Shown piece by piece: positions 49,331 to 61,949 of a DNA stretch of 64,000 bases. The notes under the pieces are model-generated. The model was not told the DNA's origin. It was given only the letters and a program-made list of their open reading frames with translations, and searched no databases. The position numbers were made by a program, and so were the translations under genes. Every line of letters starts with the position of its first letter. The stretch's first letter is position 1. Source of the DNA: Dicaeum eximium (lineage: Eukaryota > Chordata > Aves > Passeriformes > Dicaeidae); assembly GCA_013396995.1 (NCBI GenBank), contig VWZP01006706.1, positions 124,001-188,000 on the forward strand, written 5' to 3'.

Positions 49331-50816
49331 GAATTTGCAGACTCTGCTCCATCTAACAATGAGAACAATTTCCAAAACACTGATTCTGGAGTCTGTAATT
49401 TGGGAAGTAAGGCTCTTCAGTAGTAAAACAAATGTTCTCAGGAAATACACACAGTTTTGTACAACCAGCAAACAAAACCCCACACTAAACTAATTAAGAT
49501 ATTCTTTCATGCATGATGAATGAAAGCTGCTTTGCCTGGCTTCTTTTTAACTTTTCATTTGTTGGGTTGATCAGCTACACTTCTGAAATGAAGAATTCTG
49601 TTGCTTGCTTGTGCACTTTATTCATCATATATTTGTCTTTTCTCAACATTGCTTTGGAAAGTGTTGCCATTAGTGGAACATTAGCTGAAGTAACTCAGCT
49701 AATTACTCCATTAAAATATAAATATTTCTATAGATTAAAAGCTCCATCTATACTGCAAGGAGAAAATTGAAGTACATTAATATTAATTTTTCTCTTTTTA
49801 ATATTTCATTATATTAATTATTTATTTCATTTTATTTCATTTATATTGATTTGTATTTAATCCAATTTTTCTATGACTTGAAAGACCAGGTGAAAGAAAG
49901 GAAGCTGTCTAGTAAAGTCCTGGTTTTTGAATTATCATATTTTTAGGATAATTTTTTCCACAAAAGAAATATCTTTTTTTTTTGTTGCCCTTTATTCAAT
50001 AAATCTTTCTATATAAGCTGAGACCAACATAATATAATAAATAACTTTGAATAACTGTGTTATTCTCCCTTTAGATACAGAATGGCATTGAGATTTTGTG
50101 GGGTTTTTATCTCTGGTCTCTGTAAACACTCTTTAAAAGATATATTCTGTATCTGTAAAACAGATTTCAGATAGTTCACAAGAGCATAAATGAATGCAGG
50201 TAACACAATGGAAATACTTCAGCAGAGGTTCAGCTGTTCTCAAGAGTATCCTTCACACAAATGTAATGTCACAGCACTAGAAATGTCTGGATATTCTGGA
50301 TTTCAAAAGGACAGTGTATTTTTCATTTATTATAGCTGGGAATTTCAAAGGGACAAAGGAACTGAATTCAAAGCCAATAAGAATTGTTGGTTTGTTTTTG
50401 TCTTATACATCCTCTCTTACTCCATTCAATTTTCTTTCCACAGAAATTATCAATTCTTTGGGAACTTGTTGGAGCTTTGGGGTTTATTTTGCTTCAGTTT
50501 GATTTTTTAAAATTGTGTCATTTGATCTAATTTGGATTTCACTATGGTTTGTATGCCATAGCACTGATGTGAGCCTAGATTTTATAGTTACTGTGCATTA
50601 GTACCTAATTATATCAGGTGCCCAACAACAGAGATAATAATAGATCCCTGAAAAAAAAGACACCAACAAATGCACAGATTCATTTATGTTATTTCAGTGA
50701 GTATTGGTTCTATCAAATACCCTGAAATCACCAGAAATGTTATCATTAATAGGAACATGAGGACTGCACTGATTTTTCTGGTGCAGAAAATCACAGGACA
50801 CTCATGTAACTTCTTT

Positions 50817-50862
50817 CAATTGCTTAAACTTATTGAAGCTCAGTTGCTTAAACTTATTGAAG
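50817..50862. repeat. 24-bp direct repeat
   Basis: Two 22-bp copies (50817-50838 and 50841-50862), 24 bp apart, differ at one base. A local duplication. Confidence 0.88.
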
Positions 50863-51849
50863 TTAAAACTATGCACTTTTTTTTTTTCAAGAGTGGCTAC
50901 AGATCACACTTACTTTTCAATTGATGTGACTGTCCATTTCAAGAAGTCAAATCACCTGGCCATTCCAAGTACCTAGACCTTTCTTTCATGGTTCAAAGCA
51001 CCCTTCCCTGAGAACGTAACACTTTGGATTAAACTCTGAAAAGATCATAAATGCTGTGCAAACATGCTGCAGAAATTGCAGCATCAGTTTGATATATGAG
51101 TCCTCGAATGTTAGTTTCTTGTGTCTCCTGAAATAAGGAAAAGAAAAATGAAGGAGGAAAACAGGGAAAGGAGAAAAAGGTGTGCAATACAAATATATTG
51201 ACCTTGTTTCATGGGAACAGAGAGAGAATTGGGCTGTTAAGCTCCTGTATCATGTAAGAAATCAAAAGTTTCAACAGGATTTCTGTAACAAATTATATAT
51301 TCTGATCAGAAAATCTCCTTGTCCATTTTTGTTCTTTGAACAGTGAGAAATTTTCTGTGCAAGCAAAAAGTATTATTTTCTTTCTAGTTTCCATTTGAAT
51401 TTGATCCAGAGAATATTTTGTGAAATATGACTAATAGGTTTTGAATGTGGGGCAATTTGAAACATTAAGATAGAGACAAAACTTATTGTGCTACAGGTAG
51501 TAATATTGGGAATCCCAGTTTCAAGGCCAGAGCAACAGAGAGGGTTGTACCTGTTGCTTTTGCCTTTTTCTACTTACAAGAAGAAATTGAGGTATTACAT
51601 GGTCATTAGAGGAAAGCTTCTTCCTATCTCTTATGAAATTTCCAATGAGATTTATAAAGAAATAAATTTTGCATTGACAACATCAAATGAGTTATTAAAA
51701 AATCTCCTTAGTTACCAAGTTCAATGATTTATATATTTACCAATACTTTTCTGACTCTTGCATTTTCTACCACACTAACAAGTTTTGTCACTAAGTTGCA
51801 CAGATCATCTTATGTAAGAGTTTCCTAAAATCTTTTACCTGAATGTGTC

Positions 51850-51887
51850 AATAAATACTCTTGTGTTTTAAAATTAAAAAAAAAAAA
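51850..51887 (+). other. AATAAA followed by A12 tail
   Basis: AATAAA at 51850-51855 is followed about 20 bases later by 12 A (51876-51887). That is the 3' signature of a processed retrocopy or of a real polyadenylation site. The upstream sequence is not recognised and no flanking duplication was seen. In AT-rich DNA this can be coincidence. Confidence 0.25.
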
Positions 51888-53086
51888 TTCCGAGTATAAT
51901 ATTTAGTTCAAGCCTTTTTTTTTTCTGTCCCCTCCTCTCTTCATCCAGCTGAATCATTTCCTTCATAAACTAAGAAATTATTTTGTTATTTAGTACTTAG
52001 TAGACCGCTTCACTCTCTTTTTACATTTCCTTATTTTGGTTTAGTTTGGTTTGGTTTAGTTTCAGTCTAGGAAAATTCATGTCTGGTTTTAGGATTTAAA
52101 TGATGTGAACACAGGGCAAGGTAGATTCTGTGATAAATCTTCTGATCTGGACTTAATAGCCTATGTGAATTAACCCTTTCTCACAGTGAGAAATATGATT
52201 ATAGAAAAGCTTTAATAAGTTGTGGTGTTGGAAAAAACATTGCTCATTTCAAGTAACTAATGGTAAATACAACAGAGAACATAAAACAGGAATGAGTTAT
52301 TTCCAGCCTCAAACTATACTGAACTTGCTTCAGTCTTACATGTTTTTTTGTATTAGTTTTAAATTGGATTTAAAGGGACTTAAAAAGTAGTGCAGCCAAG
52401 GGGAAAAATCCAGGAAGAAAACCAGAAAAGATAGAGAGCTCTGCAAACAAATGTAAAAGTAGACCACATAAAAGCTTAGATATGGAAGTTTAAAAATCTA
52501 ATTTAAAAAATCAGAACACCTTTTACCACAACCTGGATTATTTGTATTATCTATGAACCATGTTTCATCTATATTTAGGGCTTTCTCTTTCCTCTAGCTA
52601 TCTGTAATATTAGTTTCAGCTTTATTGACTTCCCTAGTAGGAAATTAGTTTGGTTGAAAAATTTAGTCTTCTTTCTTTTAATTTTTTTTTTCTGGAAAAC
52701 AAGCAAACAAACAAATATAAAGCCCAAACAATATTTCATGGAACAGAAATTCCTCTGCTGCTTCACTAGTAGATTAAAAATTATTTCAAGAATAAGTATT
52801 CTTCGCTGTTATTTGATTAAGATACATGTATTGTTTTCCCCTTTCAAGAACAAATTATGCATGTCACACATGCTGACAGCTATATATTTTAAGGTTTATC
52901 AGTAATGTCATAGAATGCCCAGTCTTAAATTTCAATTTTTCTCTCTAAGTGGGAAAGTACCAAACTACCTTATTCAGTGCTTAATCAGAACAGATTAACT
53001 GATTTTATTATCTTAGAAGAAAGCCAGAATGTGTAGCCAGACCAAAATATTGTAAAAGGTCTGTTCTAAACAGCATATTTTCTTAC

Positions 53087-53219
53087 CTTTAAGAATCTTC
53101 AAAGTCTTCTGATGAAAAGAGTTGAATGAGATTTATGTGCTTCCTCCTGTCCACCACATGAAAATCTCCAGCCAAACATTCAGAGCTCAGTTTGGGATTA
53201 GCTGGGGGTGTCCATCCAC
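53087..53219 (-). other. Candidate 133-bp coding exon (minus strand)
   Basis: On the minus strand an acceptor (ATATTTCCTACAG, with AG at 53220-53221) precedes 133 bases, followed by a strong donor (AAAG/GTAAGA at 53087/53086). One frame, entered after two bases, is open for 42 codons and ends in TAA two bases before the donor; the other two frames close early. The peptide looks like ordinary protein, with a segment reading DFHVVDRRKHIN followed by an acidic end SSEDFEDS. I do not recognise the family. A stop this close to a donor would place the last coding exon just before a 3'-untranslated exon, or may mean the exon is lost or lineage-specific. No confirmed partner exon was found. Chance is not excluded. 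Confidence 0.33.
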
Positions 53220-54687
53220 CTGTAGGAAATATGTTATTTAATTATTTAACTGAATTTTTAAAATTATCTTTAGCACAATGATATCTTTTTAACAAAAATG
53301 AGTATTATAAAATCATATTACACAACTATGAAAGATGTCCAGGAGTTTGAATTTTCTTCCTAAGCCAGAAGTATGTTACAGATAGAAATAAAGATTTGCA
53401 ATAACAGAGTTGCTTATTTGAGAATGCATAACAATTGGATCTGTATTTCTATTACTGCTGTTAGGGAGAAAAGAGTTGGGTGTGTATCCTGAACTTCTTT
53501 CCAATGTTGAAATGGAATTCAGGAGATTTGTGCAAATCTGGTTCATACAGCTTTGCTTTTCTGCTTGAAATGTGATTTTTTTCCAAATGGGAAGTGTAGA
53601 TGAAGACTTCAGAAAGGACAGAGAGGTAACTGAAGGGACTATTGATATATTAATTGATGAAGAAATAAAGCAGTAAAATTAGCCTCAGTCTAATGAGGGA
53701 TGATAAGGATTAATGTAACAGCGTGTGAAAGGGAAGTAGGAGAAGACCCTGCATGAAAAACTAGATTTACCAGTAAGCAATTCATCCTTTCATTCCTTAA
53801 AAAAGAAGAAAAAGAAAACAAAAAGACCTGGGAAAAAATGTGGGTAAAATTGTGCCCTGCTATTCTAGTCACTTCATCTCACTGTCCCTTTCATTACCAT
53901 ACTGAGTTCTGTCTCATAAGTGGCAAGTTTTGTGCCTCCTCCCAGTCCCAACAAGCTGTTCCTGAACATCTGACTTATCATTAAGAACTTTCATCTCACT
54001 CCAGATTAAATTTTTCATGACCAGTTTGCACTTCTGTGTGATGTGATAGTCACCACATAAGAGCTGTTGTATTCTTCTGCAAGGTCTGCCATTTTCAATA
54101 ATTAATATTTAGGGACCTTGAATTACAAAAGCCCAAACTAAACTGGACACCAGAAACTTCACTCTTGTTTCTTTCACTGTGGTAACATGGCTAGAATAAC
54201 ACAGCAAATTTTTGGCAAAATTATGGAAAAATGATTAAAAATGTCACATAACTGTTCAGTGATCAGAATCTGAATGTGACAAGACAAATTTTTCTTTCTT
54301 TATAACATGTGTTACAATCTATTCTATAAAGAGATGTCTGTATATTTGGACATTAGTATTTACACAGCCCAGGAATCCAGATCAAGAGTTTCAGCCTTAG
54401 CTACTGTTTCAATATGATCTTTTGAACTAGGTGTAAATAGGTAATAGCTAAGCAGTAAATAGATCTAACTAGAAGTAAATACTTTTCTCCAAATCCACTT
54501 TATGGCAGTTGAATTGCATGTTGGCTTTTGGGTTATTTTTCCCCTCAATAATCTGTCAAGGTATACATTACCTAGCATTTCTCAGCCCTGTATAACATGT
54601 AATAGATAACAGTTAGCCACTACATTTAGTTTTCTATTAGCTACACTTACACCTAAAACTACTTCTTCGATATTAATAACTTTGATA
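53220..54687. other. AT-rich non-coding DNA
   Basis: Nothing recognisable. If the flanking minus-strand candidates belonged to one transcript, this would be an intron. Confidence 0.45.
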
Positions 54688-54874
54688 TTAACTTTTTGAT
54701 GTTAACTTTGTTATTGCATGATCAGGTAACTTCTTAGCATCCTTGGCTGAATTTAAAAAGTCACATTCTTCAGCCTTCTGTGAAGCTTCTGAGTCTCTTC
54801 CTTGGCCTTCCTGTGCTTGCTCCATTCTGAGTTCTTTTTTCATGAGCATCAGTAACAAGAGCTGTAAATGCATT
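54688..54874 (-). other. Weak candidate exon or chance frame (minus strand)
   Basis: A good minus-strand acceptor (CTTAGTCTTCTTGCAG, with AG at 54875-54876) leads into an open frame of 61 codons rich in Glu, Lys, Gln and Ser. A second frame is open for 34 codons. No strong donor follows before the stop, so it would have to be terminal or use a weak donor. It lies upstream of the 53.1-kb candidate on the same strand. Family not recognised. Confidence 0.18.
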
Positions 54875-56994
54875 CTGCAAGAAGACTAAGCTGACATAAA
54901 TTTACAGTGTGTTCAATATCTTCCTGCCTCCACTGGAAATCTCTGTTCTGCTTTACTAAGATTTTTTTTTTCTATTTCACAGCTACATCAAGTTAGCAGC
55001 TGGAAATGATTCTCTAATCAACAAGCAGCACTAAAGTCCTTTCATCTGTTTTTCTAGATAAATTCCTAGGTTGATGCCACAGAAGTTTATCTTATTAAAC
55101 CTGAAGCATATAATCCTGCATGTTTACCACTTGCATTGCATGTTAAAATTCCTGTCATCCCAATAGTTAGTTCCTCCTGTATATGTTAATTATTTTTTTG
55201 TAGACAACATTTTCCAACTTTATTTCATCACAAATTCTCTGAGGCAAATCATGTCCTTTCTGTTTTAGGTAAAAATACTAAATAAATCTGTCCTAAAAAT
55301 TGTTCTTGTGAAATACCACTGAACTGATCCTTCAAAATCCCTTGTCATCTACTTTTCAGGTTGTTTTTCCATTGCTTTCTAATTAAAATATAATCCAATC
55401 TTCACTACTTTTTTTCCATAAAGAATTGAAATACATGCTCTCCTCTGGTCCAAATATGAAAAGTATTGCAGGTCTCATTTATCTAAAAAAACCCAGAAAA
55501 CCATAGTATTTTATGTTAGAACATGTTATGATTGCTAAACCAAGACTACATATTTCATTTTGTATTTGTTAAGCCTTTACGTATTAATAATTTGTTTTGA
55601 GACTGTTCAAACTAGAGAAGTCATAAAGCTTCTGACTAAATCTCTTCTTCTCAGATGGCAAAATCCAAATTTCTTTACTAAGCTGAACTAAGTAATACTA
55701 TTTTTGCTTCACCTAAGTTTCCATTAGTCATTCACTTTTTCTCTTATATTTGGTGTCTTCCTCTTTTATTGAGTGCAAAGACCAGACACTCTTTTAATAT
55801 GCATCCACATCCCAAATTTGAAGAAAATTCATGATTCTTCCAGTTTTAATTGCACAAGCTACAACTTTCAACTGATTTGATTTGCTGGTCTTACTAATAA
55901 TTAGAGATCACATTTTTAAAGCTGCATTTTCCATACAGCTAGTTTGTTTTATTTTTCTAGCTGAATTCAAGCAATTTATGAAACAACAATTATTCTGTTA
56001 ATTTTTTATGGCTCAGTCATGTGTCTTATGAACCTGTGGAAGAAAAGTTTATACCACTGAGCTTTGAGACTCATCCACAACATAAAATTTTCCTAATTGA
56101 GATATATTTTTGAAAGCTAATCAAGCCCAGATTCTTCAGTAGAAACTGGGCTACTTGTTACTGAGAATGTATTGTCTAGGTTTTAGATTGCTAGAAGAAA
56201 ATAGTTGTGAATAAATTTGTCTCTGGATGTTTCAAATTCCACTTCAACACAAAAGAAAGATTGTAAATGGAAATTTAGGCAGAGTCATTGGAATGCTTGT
56301 GAAACATCCTTGTACAAATGTACACGTACAAATGAATCTGACATCTGTTAACCTGAGTACATATCTGGCCCTGTATTCAGATGCAGAAGAATCTACCAGC
56401 ACACTATCTAAACCACCAGTTAAACTTTTTCATGAGTAAAATGTTCCTTTTAGAGCCAGCAACTTGACTGTTATGAAAAAAACTTCATTTTAACTGTCTC
56501 TAAGACTTAAATTACAGTTAGTCAGACATATGTGTTTTCTGATATATCTGTCCCACAGGACCTTCAGGATATGAAACCTTCTTGCATTTTAGACCAAGGA
56601 TCAATAGTTAGGCAAGATTTTTGGGAAGGAATTATTTGTAGCTCACACTCTCCATAATAAAATAAAACAAACACTTCTAAGTGCACAATGCATATTCAAC
56701 ATCTTCATTAACAATGTCTTATTACAATCTGCCTTAAGCTTTATATGACACAGAACTATGAACTGAAATTTGATCCAGTTCTGGGGTGCCTGTAAGATTA
56801 AATAAAAACACAGTATGTGATGGTATGAATATTTTTTAAAGAGTTTCCACACATCAATTCTATGAATAATGTGATGTAAAATATCAATATTTATTTTTCC
56901 TTTCCCAGGAATGTGAAACCCTTGCACACATTTAATAACAGCAGAGACTGCTCTCTATTACTGCAAGAGGTAGCCTAAGCATCAAGAAAAGGAG
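54875..56994. other. AT-rich non-coding DNA
   Basis: No repeat or gene recognised. A 70-codon plus frame (56227-56439) and a 94-codon minus frame (56643-56927) show no known domain. Confidence 0.5.
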
Positions 56995-57589
56995 TGTCAT
57001 GGTCTAATCCCATCTAACAGCCAAGCCCCACGCAGTGGTTCATTCACTCCCACACCAGTGGGATTGGGGAGAGAATTAGAAGAGTAAAATCCAGAAAATT
57101 TTGGGTTGAGATATAGACAGTTTAACAGGGAAAGCAAAATCCACACACACGAAAAAAGCAAAACAAGGAATCCTTTCCCTGCTTCCCACGGCAGGCAGGT
57201 GTTCAGTCCTCCCCAGGAGAGCTGAGCCCCATCATGCGTGACGGTGACTTGGGAAGGAAAATGCCATCATTCCAAATACCCTCCCCTTCCTCCTTTTCCC
57301 CCCACTTTATGAACTGAGCATGATGCCATATGGTCTGGAATATCCCTTTGGTGAGCTGGGATAACCTATCACAGCTCTGTCTCCTCCCAGCTTCCCATGT
57401 GCTCCCAACTCTTGTGCCACTGTGGCTGCACGAAAAGCAGAAATGACCTTGGCTCTGTGTAAGCCCAGCTCAGCAATAACAAAAATGTGTCTTTATTATC
57501 AACCCAGTGTTGAGAATGTTTAAATCCAAAACATAACACCATGCAAGCCACTGCGAAGAAAATTTACTCATTAACCCAAAACAAACACA
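56995..57589 (-). mobile_element. Solo LTR of family B, near complete
   Basis: In minus orientation the LTR begins TGTGTTTGTTTTGGG at 57589 and ends CATGACA at 56995, giving the canonical TG...CA termini. In order it shows the start region, AAGGTCATTTCTGCT, AAAGGGATATTCCAGACC, a TATA-like TTCATAAAG (57305-57313 reversed), CACCTGCCTGCC and GTTAAACTGTCTATATCTC. Immediate flanks are AGGAG (56990-56994) and AGAAG (57590-57594), which agree at four of five bases and fit a decayed 5-bp target-site duplication. No internal retroviral sequence is attached, so this is a solo LTR left by recombination. It is the same family as the shorter copy at 31.7 kb but keeps the segment lost there. Confidence 0.92.
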
Positions 57590-58149
57590 AGAAGACAAAC
57601 TTTTCTTGATTTTAATTTTAGTTTTATTATTAAATCAATTCCTCTAAACAAACTATTTCTCAAAGAAGGAACTGGTAGATAGTTGGAATAAGGAGAAAAC
57701 ATAGACTGTATTGTGAGGCAAATTTTCAATAATGACTTAAATTTTTCAGTTTTCATAGTTATCAAGTGATTTGTTTACTAATTTATTAAAGATGTTGTGA
57801 AATTAATATTTATTTTCTGGACCGTATAGACTGTATTGTGTTTTTCAATGAGAAAAATCACTTCCTTAACTATGACAACTTTTCTTTAGAGAAGAGCATT
57901 GTGCTATTTTAAGAACTGTATATGAAAAACAGCCTTTTGCTATTAGTGTTCATTATAATACAGAGCTGTCTCACACATATCCCAAGAGGTGTAATCAGTT
58001 CTACTGAAATGCAACAACTTCTGATACTCTTATATTTGGCTCTTTTGAATGACCAACATTTTTTTCTAACTCAGTATAGGAAAATAATTTTAGGGGATAA
58101 AACTCTTATCAAAACAAGTAATTACTTAATTACAACAGGTGGCACTAAT
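57590..58149. other. AT-rich non-coding DNA
   Basis: Ordinary AT-rich sequence between the solo LTR and the coding-like tract. The abrupt fall in GC at 57590 supports that position as the LTR edge. Confidence 0.55.
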
Positions 58150-58900
58150 TTTTTATGTTTCAAAGCTTTTCCCACACACCTCACAAGTCCATTCTCTGGT
58201 GGGAGCCATTTCTGCAGCCCCTTTACATTGTGGGAAATGACAGGCGACACTGATGTTTTCTAATTGTTTTCCCACATTTCTCACATGGAAACAAAATCTC
58301 ATGAAGAAAAATGACATCTTTGTAAATGATCAGTTAGCCCTAGCACTTGCTAGGCCTGGTTTCCACAGCATGGACATGATGGAGTTTTGTCCAAGAGCTT
58401 CCCACCTGGTGTCCTCTGATGCCAGATCTGTGCTGCTCACCATGGTAGGGGAGGAAGGCAGCAGAGAGTGTCCTGTTCTTCCCTGCTGCTCTCACCCTCT
58501 CCCTCACCACGGCTAATGTTTAGAGGTGGGGACCTCTTGTACCTTGGGATACCTGACCAAGCCCTCCCACCAGATGGAAGGATGAATAGCCCTGCATATC
58601 AACTTCCACAGCGTTATAGAACTCCAATCTCATCAAACCAATTTTGTCTTCCACCAGTTCACTGTGGATTGTGGTCAAATGCGTAGCCAGAATGTCATTC
58701 CAGTCTGAAGGACTGGTCTGTGTGGCCCTCAATGCATATATTAGCTTGTCAATTGGGCCATTTTGTCAACTTTGGTCAAATCAGTCAAGCAGTGTGAGGG
58801 TAGTATAAGCCAACAGCGTAACTTCAGTAACTCTCAAGATGTGCCCAACTAAAAACCCATGAGCCAGGCTCTGAGAAACAAACACATTAAAATTGTTACC
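58150..58900 (-). pseudogene. Decayed coding-like tract, possibly retroelement-derived
   Basis: Read on the minus strand, several protein-like blocks appear in successive frames with shifts and stops between them. They include a 70-codon frame at 58520-58732 containing SDWNDILATHLTTIHSE, and upstream text (58740-58870) that continues in the same style. Further 3', two CxxCGK motifs (near 58268-58285 and 58168-58185 reversed) lie exactly 100 bp apart, reading CEKCGKTI and CEVCGKSF, as in zinc-finger pairs. The spacing is not a multiple of three, so at least one frameshift separates them. The first part recalls a retroviral envelope-like helix region, but I cannot confirm a family. GC is raised from about 58340 to 59560. 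It is certainly not functional as it stands. Confidence 0.35.
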
Positions 58901-59580
58901 ATAAATTTGTTTCATCTTATTTAGTGCCATCTCTGGTCAGTGAGACCAAGCAAAAGGGAGAGATTAATTATACACTGGGACAGAGATTGACTCAGTTACC
59001 CTTTGGGGATGTTTGGTGGGGCTACAGGGGGTGTGACCTCTGCAGCTGACCCAGTTACAACCACAGTCTTGTCTCAAGAGAGTTGTAGTTATTCCTGCTA
59101 TTGAATGGGGTCAGGATGCAGTTTACAGACCACCCAAACCATTTCTCTGTGTATGTTTCTCTATCACATCACCTCATGTTTACATTTACATAGGGCCTGA
59201 TCTCACTAATTAAATTCACTCAGCTTTTTCTTGGGATCTGATGCAGAACAGCTGTACAGCACCAAAGAATCTGTCAACTGATGCATGTTACATTAATCTT
59301 TTGGGATTCTGCTGCCTCCTCACTCAAGGAAGTCCCCAGAGTTAGGGATCCAGGTGGAAGGTGATTATACAACATCCCATTTGTTGTACGATTATTCCCT
59401 CGTCTCCTTCATGGTTATTTTGGAAGGAAAGAGTAGGCTCAGACAGATAGATAGACATCACTTCTTTACCTATATTTTCAGCTTCAGTAAACACAGCTTC
59501 AGCAACTCATCCCATTCTACCATATGTTATGACCTATATCTAGGTCATATCTCTGGAGAGTCCAGCTCTGAGTGATTTTC
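58901..59580. other. GC-elevated unclassified sequence
   Basis: This continues the raised GC content of the coding-like tract, without a named element. If the tract is retroelement-derived, this could be its upstream part on the minus strand. A 73-codon plus frame (59354-59575) is unrecognised. Confidence 0.35.
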
Positions 59581-61943
59581 TAAAGAACTCTGATTACAAA
59601 TTTAAAATGTTTTGGTATTGTTTATTAAAAAAAAATGCTTCAAGAATGATCTTAAGATGAATAAGTCAGACAGGAAGGGGTCCCAAGGCCTGCAATAGTG
59701 TAAATATCTTTGCACCTTTGGTAGAGGGTCATCCAGAGATAAAATCAGATTTATTATTATGGACTTCAAGATCCTGTCAAAGGCTTTTAGAAAAGAAATT
59801 ATGTGTTTATCTATGCAATTTAAAACATTTTACTGATGACTTTTACAGAAGTCTCTGCAGATTCTAGAAATAAGATCTCTAAATGCACATTTGTGCTATC
59901 AGGACACTAGGTGTTTAAGGAAAGTAGTGGTGCTTTTAGACCATCAGTAATAATAGTGAGTATTTTTTCTCTGTTTTCAAGGGGGTTGGGTGTCTGTCCT
60001 TTCCCCTCTCCCCCTTAGTAAATAAAATACTTTTAATAACACCACGATATACTTTTTTTGTTGAAAAAGAAAACCAAACAAAACAAACTGCCCCCCCCCC
60101 AAAAAAAAACCCCACAACTCAGAAACAACCAAAACCAGAACAAAGATAGAAAGTCCACAAACCACATTAAAAAACCCAGATCCTTTTGAACCTTTGACTA
60201 GTTTGAGTCTTTTTTTTCAGAGGAATATGTCACAGAAACAAAGGAAAAAGACTAGATAACAGCAAATTTTACAAGAACTAGTGGCTAAATACTGAAAAGA
60301 GACAGAATAATGCTCACAGACAACACTGCAAGACAGAAAAAGTAGACAGAAAGACTACTACATAAGCCTTTTTAGGATCCACACAGAACCTCAGTACAAA
60401 GAAAGAAAACATGCAATAGTCAAAGTATTTTTGGTTCCACTACTGACAGAAAGAACCATTTTGCAAAGTTTCCATGTATGTATTGTGACAGGAACTCAGA
60501 AGGTTAAAAGTGTGTATGTTGAGAAATAAACCACAATGTGATCTTTCACTATTTTATTGGTTTTTTTATTGTAACTAGATTTTCTTCTCATATGCTTGAG
60601 TATTTATATTTAATTTGAAATAAAGATTTGAGTGGTTTTTTTGACAGTCAGTCTCTTAAACACCAGAATGAAACAATTTACAACTGAGAGATGGGGGCTG
60701 ATGTGCCAAGGTTGAAGAGTTCCACCGTGCTAACTGTGTGCAGATTATTACATGATAGGCTAAAAACACAGGAAAAGTAATGTCATGCTCTGTACAGAGA
60801 AACTGTCCTGTCAATTGAGATAAACTTTTATTGTGTATTATGCACAATAGCCTAAATGCTTCCCTGTTTGCTGTTCTTGGCAGAAGAGGTGACTTCATTG
60901 AGGTAGCATTGTTTTTCATGTTTTCTGACACATTGAAAATTATCTAATGAATTCAAGTACTAAAAAATCAATCTGCTTTATACCTGGGTTGTATGGATTC
61001 CTTTTCTTTTAAATCTCTATTCATTCCATGAAAAGTAACAGAATGTCAACTCACTCTTAACATACTCAAGACAGAAATAAAAATGGTTTATTTTGCACTC
61101 AGAATAATCTAATTTTATATTTTATGCATTTTACTTTACACTGTAGTAGATTAGGTATGGTAGTTAAAGAAATGACATTTTCACTGAGAAATAACTCCAA
61201 TGGTCACCTATAAATATCCAAATATCTCTTAGTGTTCAATGCTATAGGTTATTAAGGACCTGATACTTTGTAATAGAGATTTATTTTGATCCTGTAGAAA
61301 ATTTGGTCATGTATTAGATGTTTTCATATATATTTTTTCCAGTCTACCCACATATCAAATAGATAAACTATACCAAGTCAAAAGAGCATGTCAGTATATG
61401 GTTAATTTTGTGTTTAAGAATATGCATCAGTAACACCAAAATAAAGTATGTAAAGTTAAATGTTTTACTTCATAAACATATTTCATTTATATGTTCAAAT
61501 GTCTTGACTTTAAAGATATTTTGCAGCTCAGAAAGTACTTCACAATTCATTGCTTATTTGATTATATTATCTTACTTTTCTCAAACTTTATTGATTGTTC
61601 TCTAAAAGATCAATATTTCTTAACATTTCTTTGGAAATAATATCTTAGAGAATTAATGACTTTTGGATTGGCATTTGATTTTCTATTCATGCAAACACAT
61701 GTGACACGGTTTCTTATCTATAATAAGTTAAGCTTTATCAAGAAAAAGCACATTGAGAATTCATTGCTCATTAGTCAAAAAGGGCACAGCTTTAAACTGT
61801 TCTGTCTGTGATGATTCAGAATATTGAAACCAAGTCACATGAATATTGGTGAATGTTTAGGCTGGTGATAGGGCAGATACTCTAAAGCTGCCTGTGCTCT
61901 GCACCAAGTTTCCAGCAGCAGCCAGAGCAGACAATGGCAGGTA
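59581..61943. other. AT-rich non-coding DNA
   Basis: No gene or transposable element recognised. A 10-C run followed by 9 A (60091-60109) is the main simple sequence. The 91-codon minus frame at 60656-60931 has no known domain. Confidence 0.5.
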
Positions 61944-61949
61944 GGTGCC
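61944..61949. other. Target-site duplication, left copy
   Basis: GGTGCC stands directly before the LTR terminus and is repeated exactly at 62261-62266. Six bases is the duplication length typical of ERVK-type (class II) retroviral insertions. Confidence 0.9.

Larger units (their letters stand above)
49331..53086. other. AT-rich non-coding DNA
   Basis: No recognisable gene or large repeat. It contains the short direct repeat at 50.82 kb and the A-tail signature at 51.85 kb described separately. A run of TTTGG/TTTAG pentamers lies near 52036-52062. Confidence 0.5.

Noticed and set aside
61905..61945. First-exon-like context: ATG GCA G followed by GTAGGT
   Set aside because: It abuts the target site of the solo LTR, and no promoter or downstream exon supports it.
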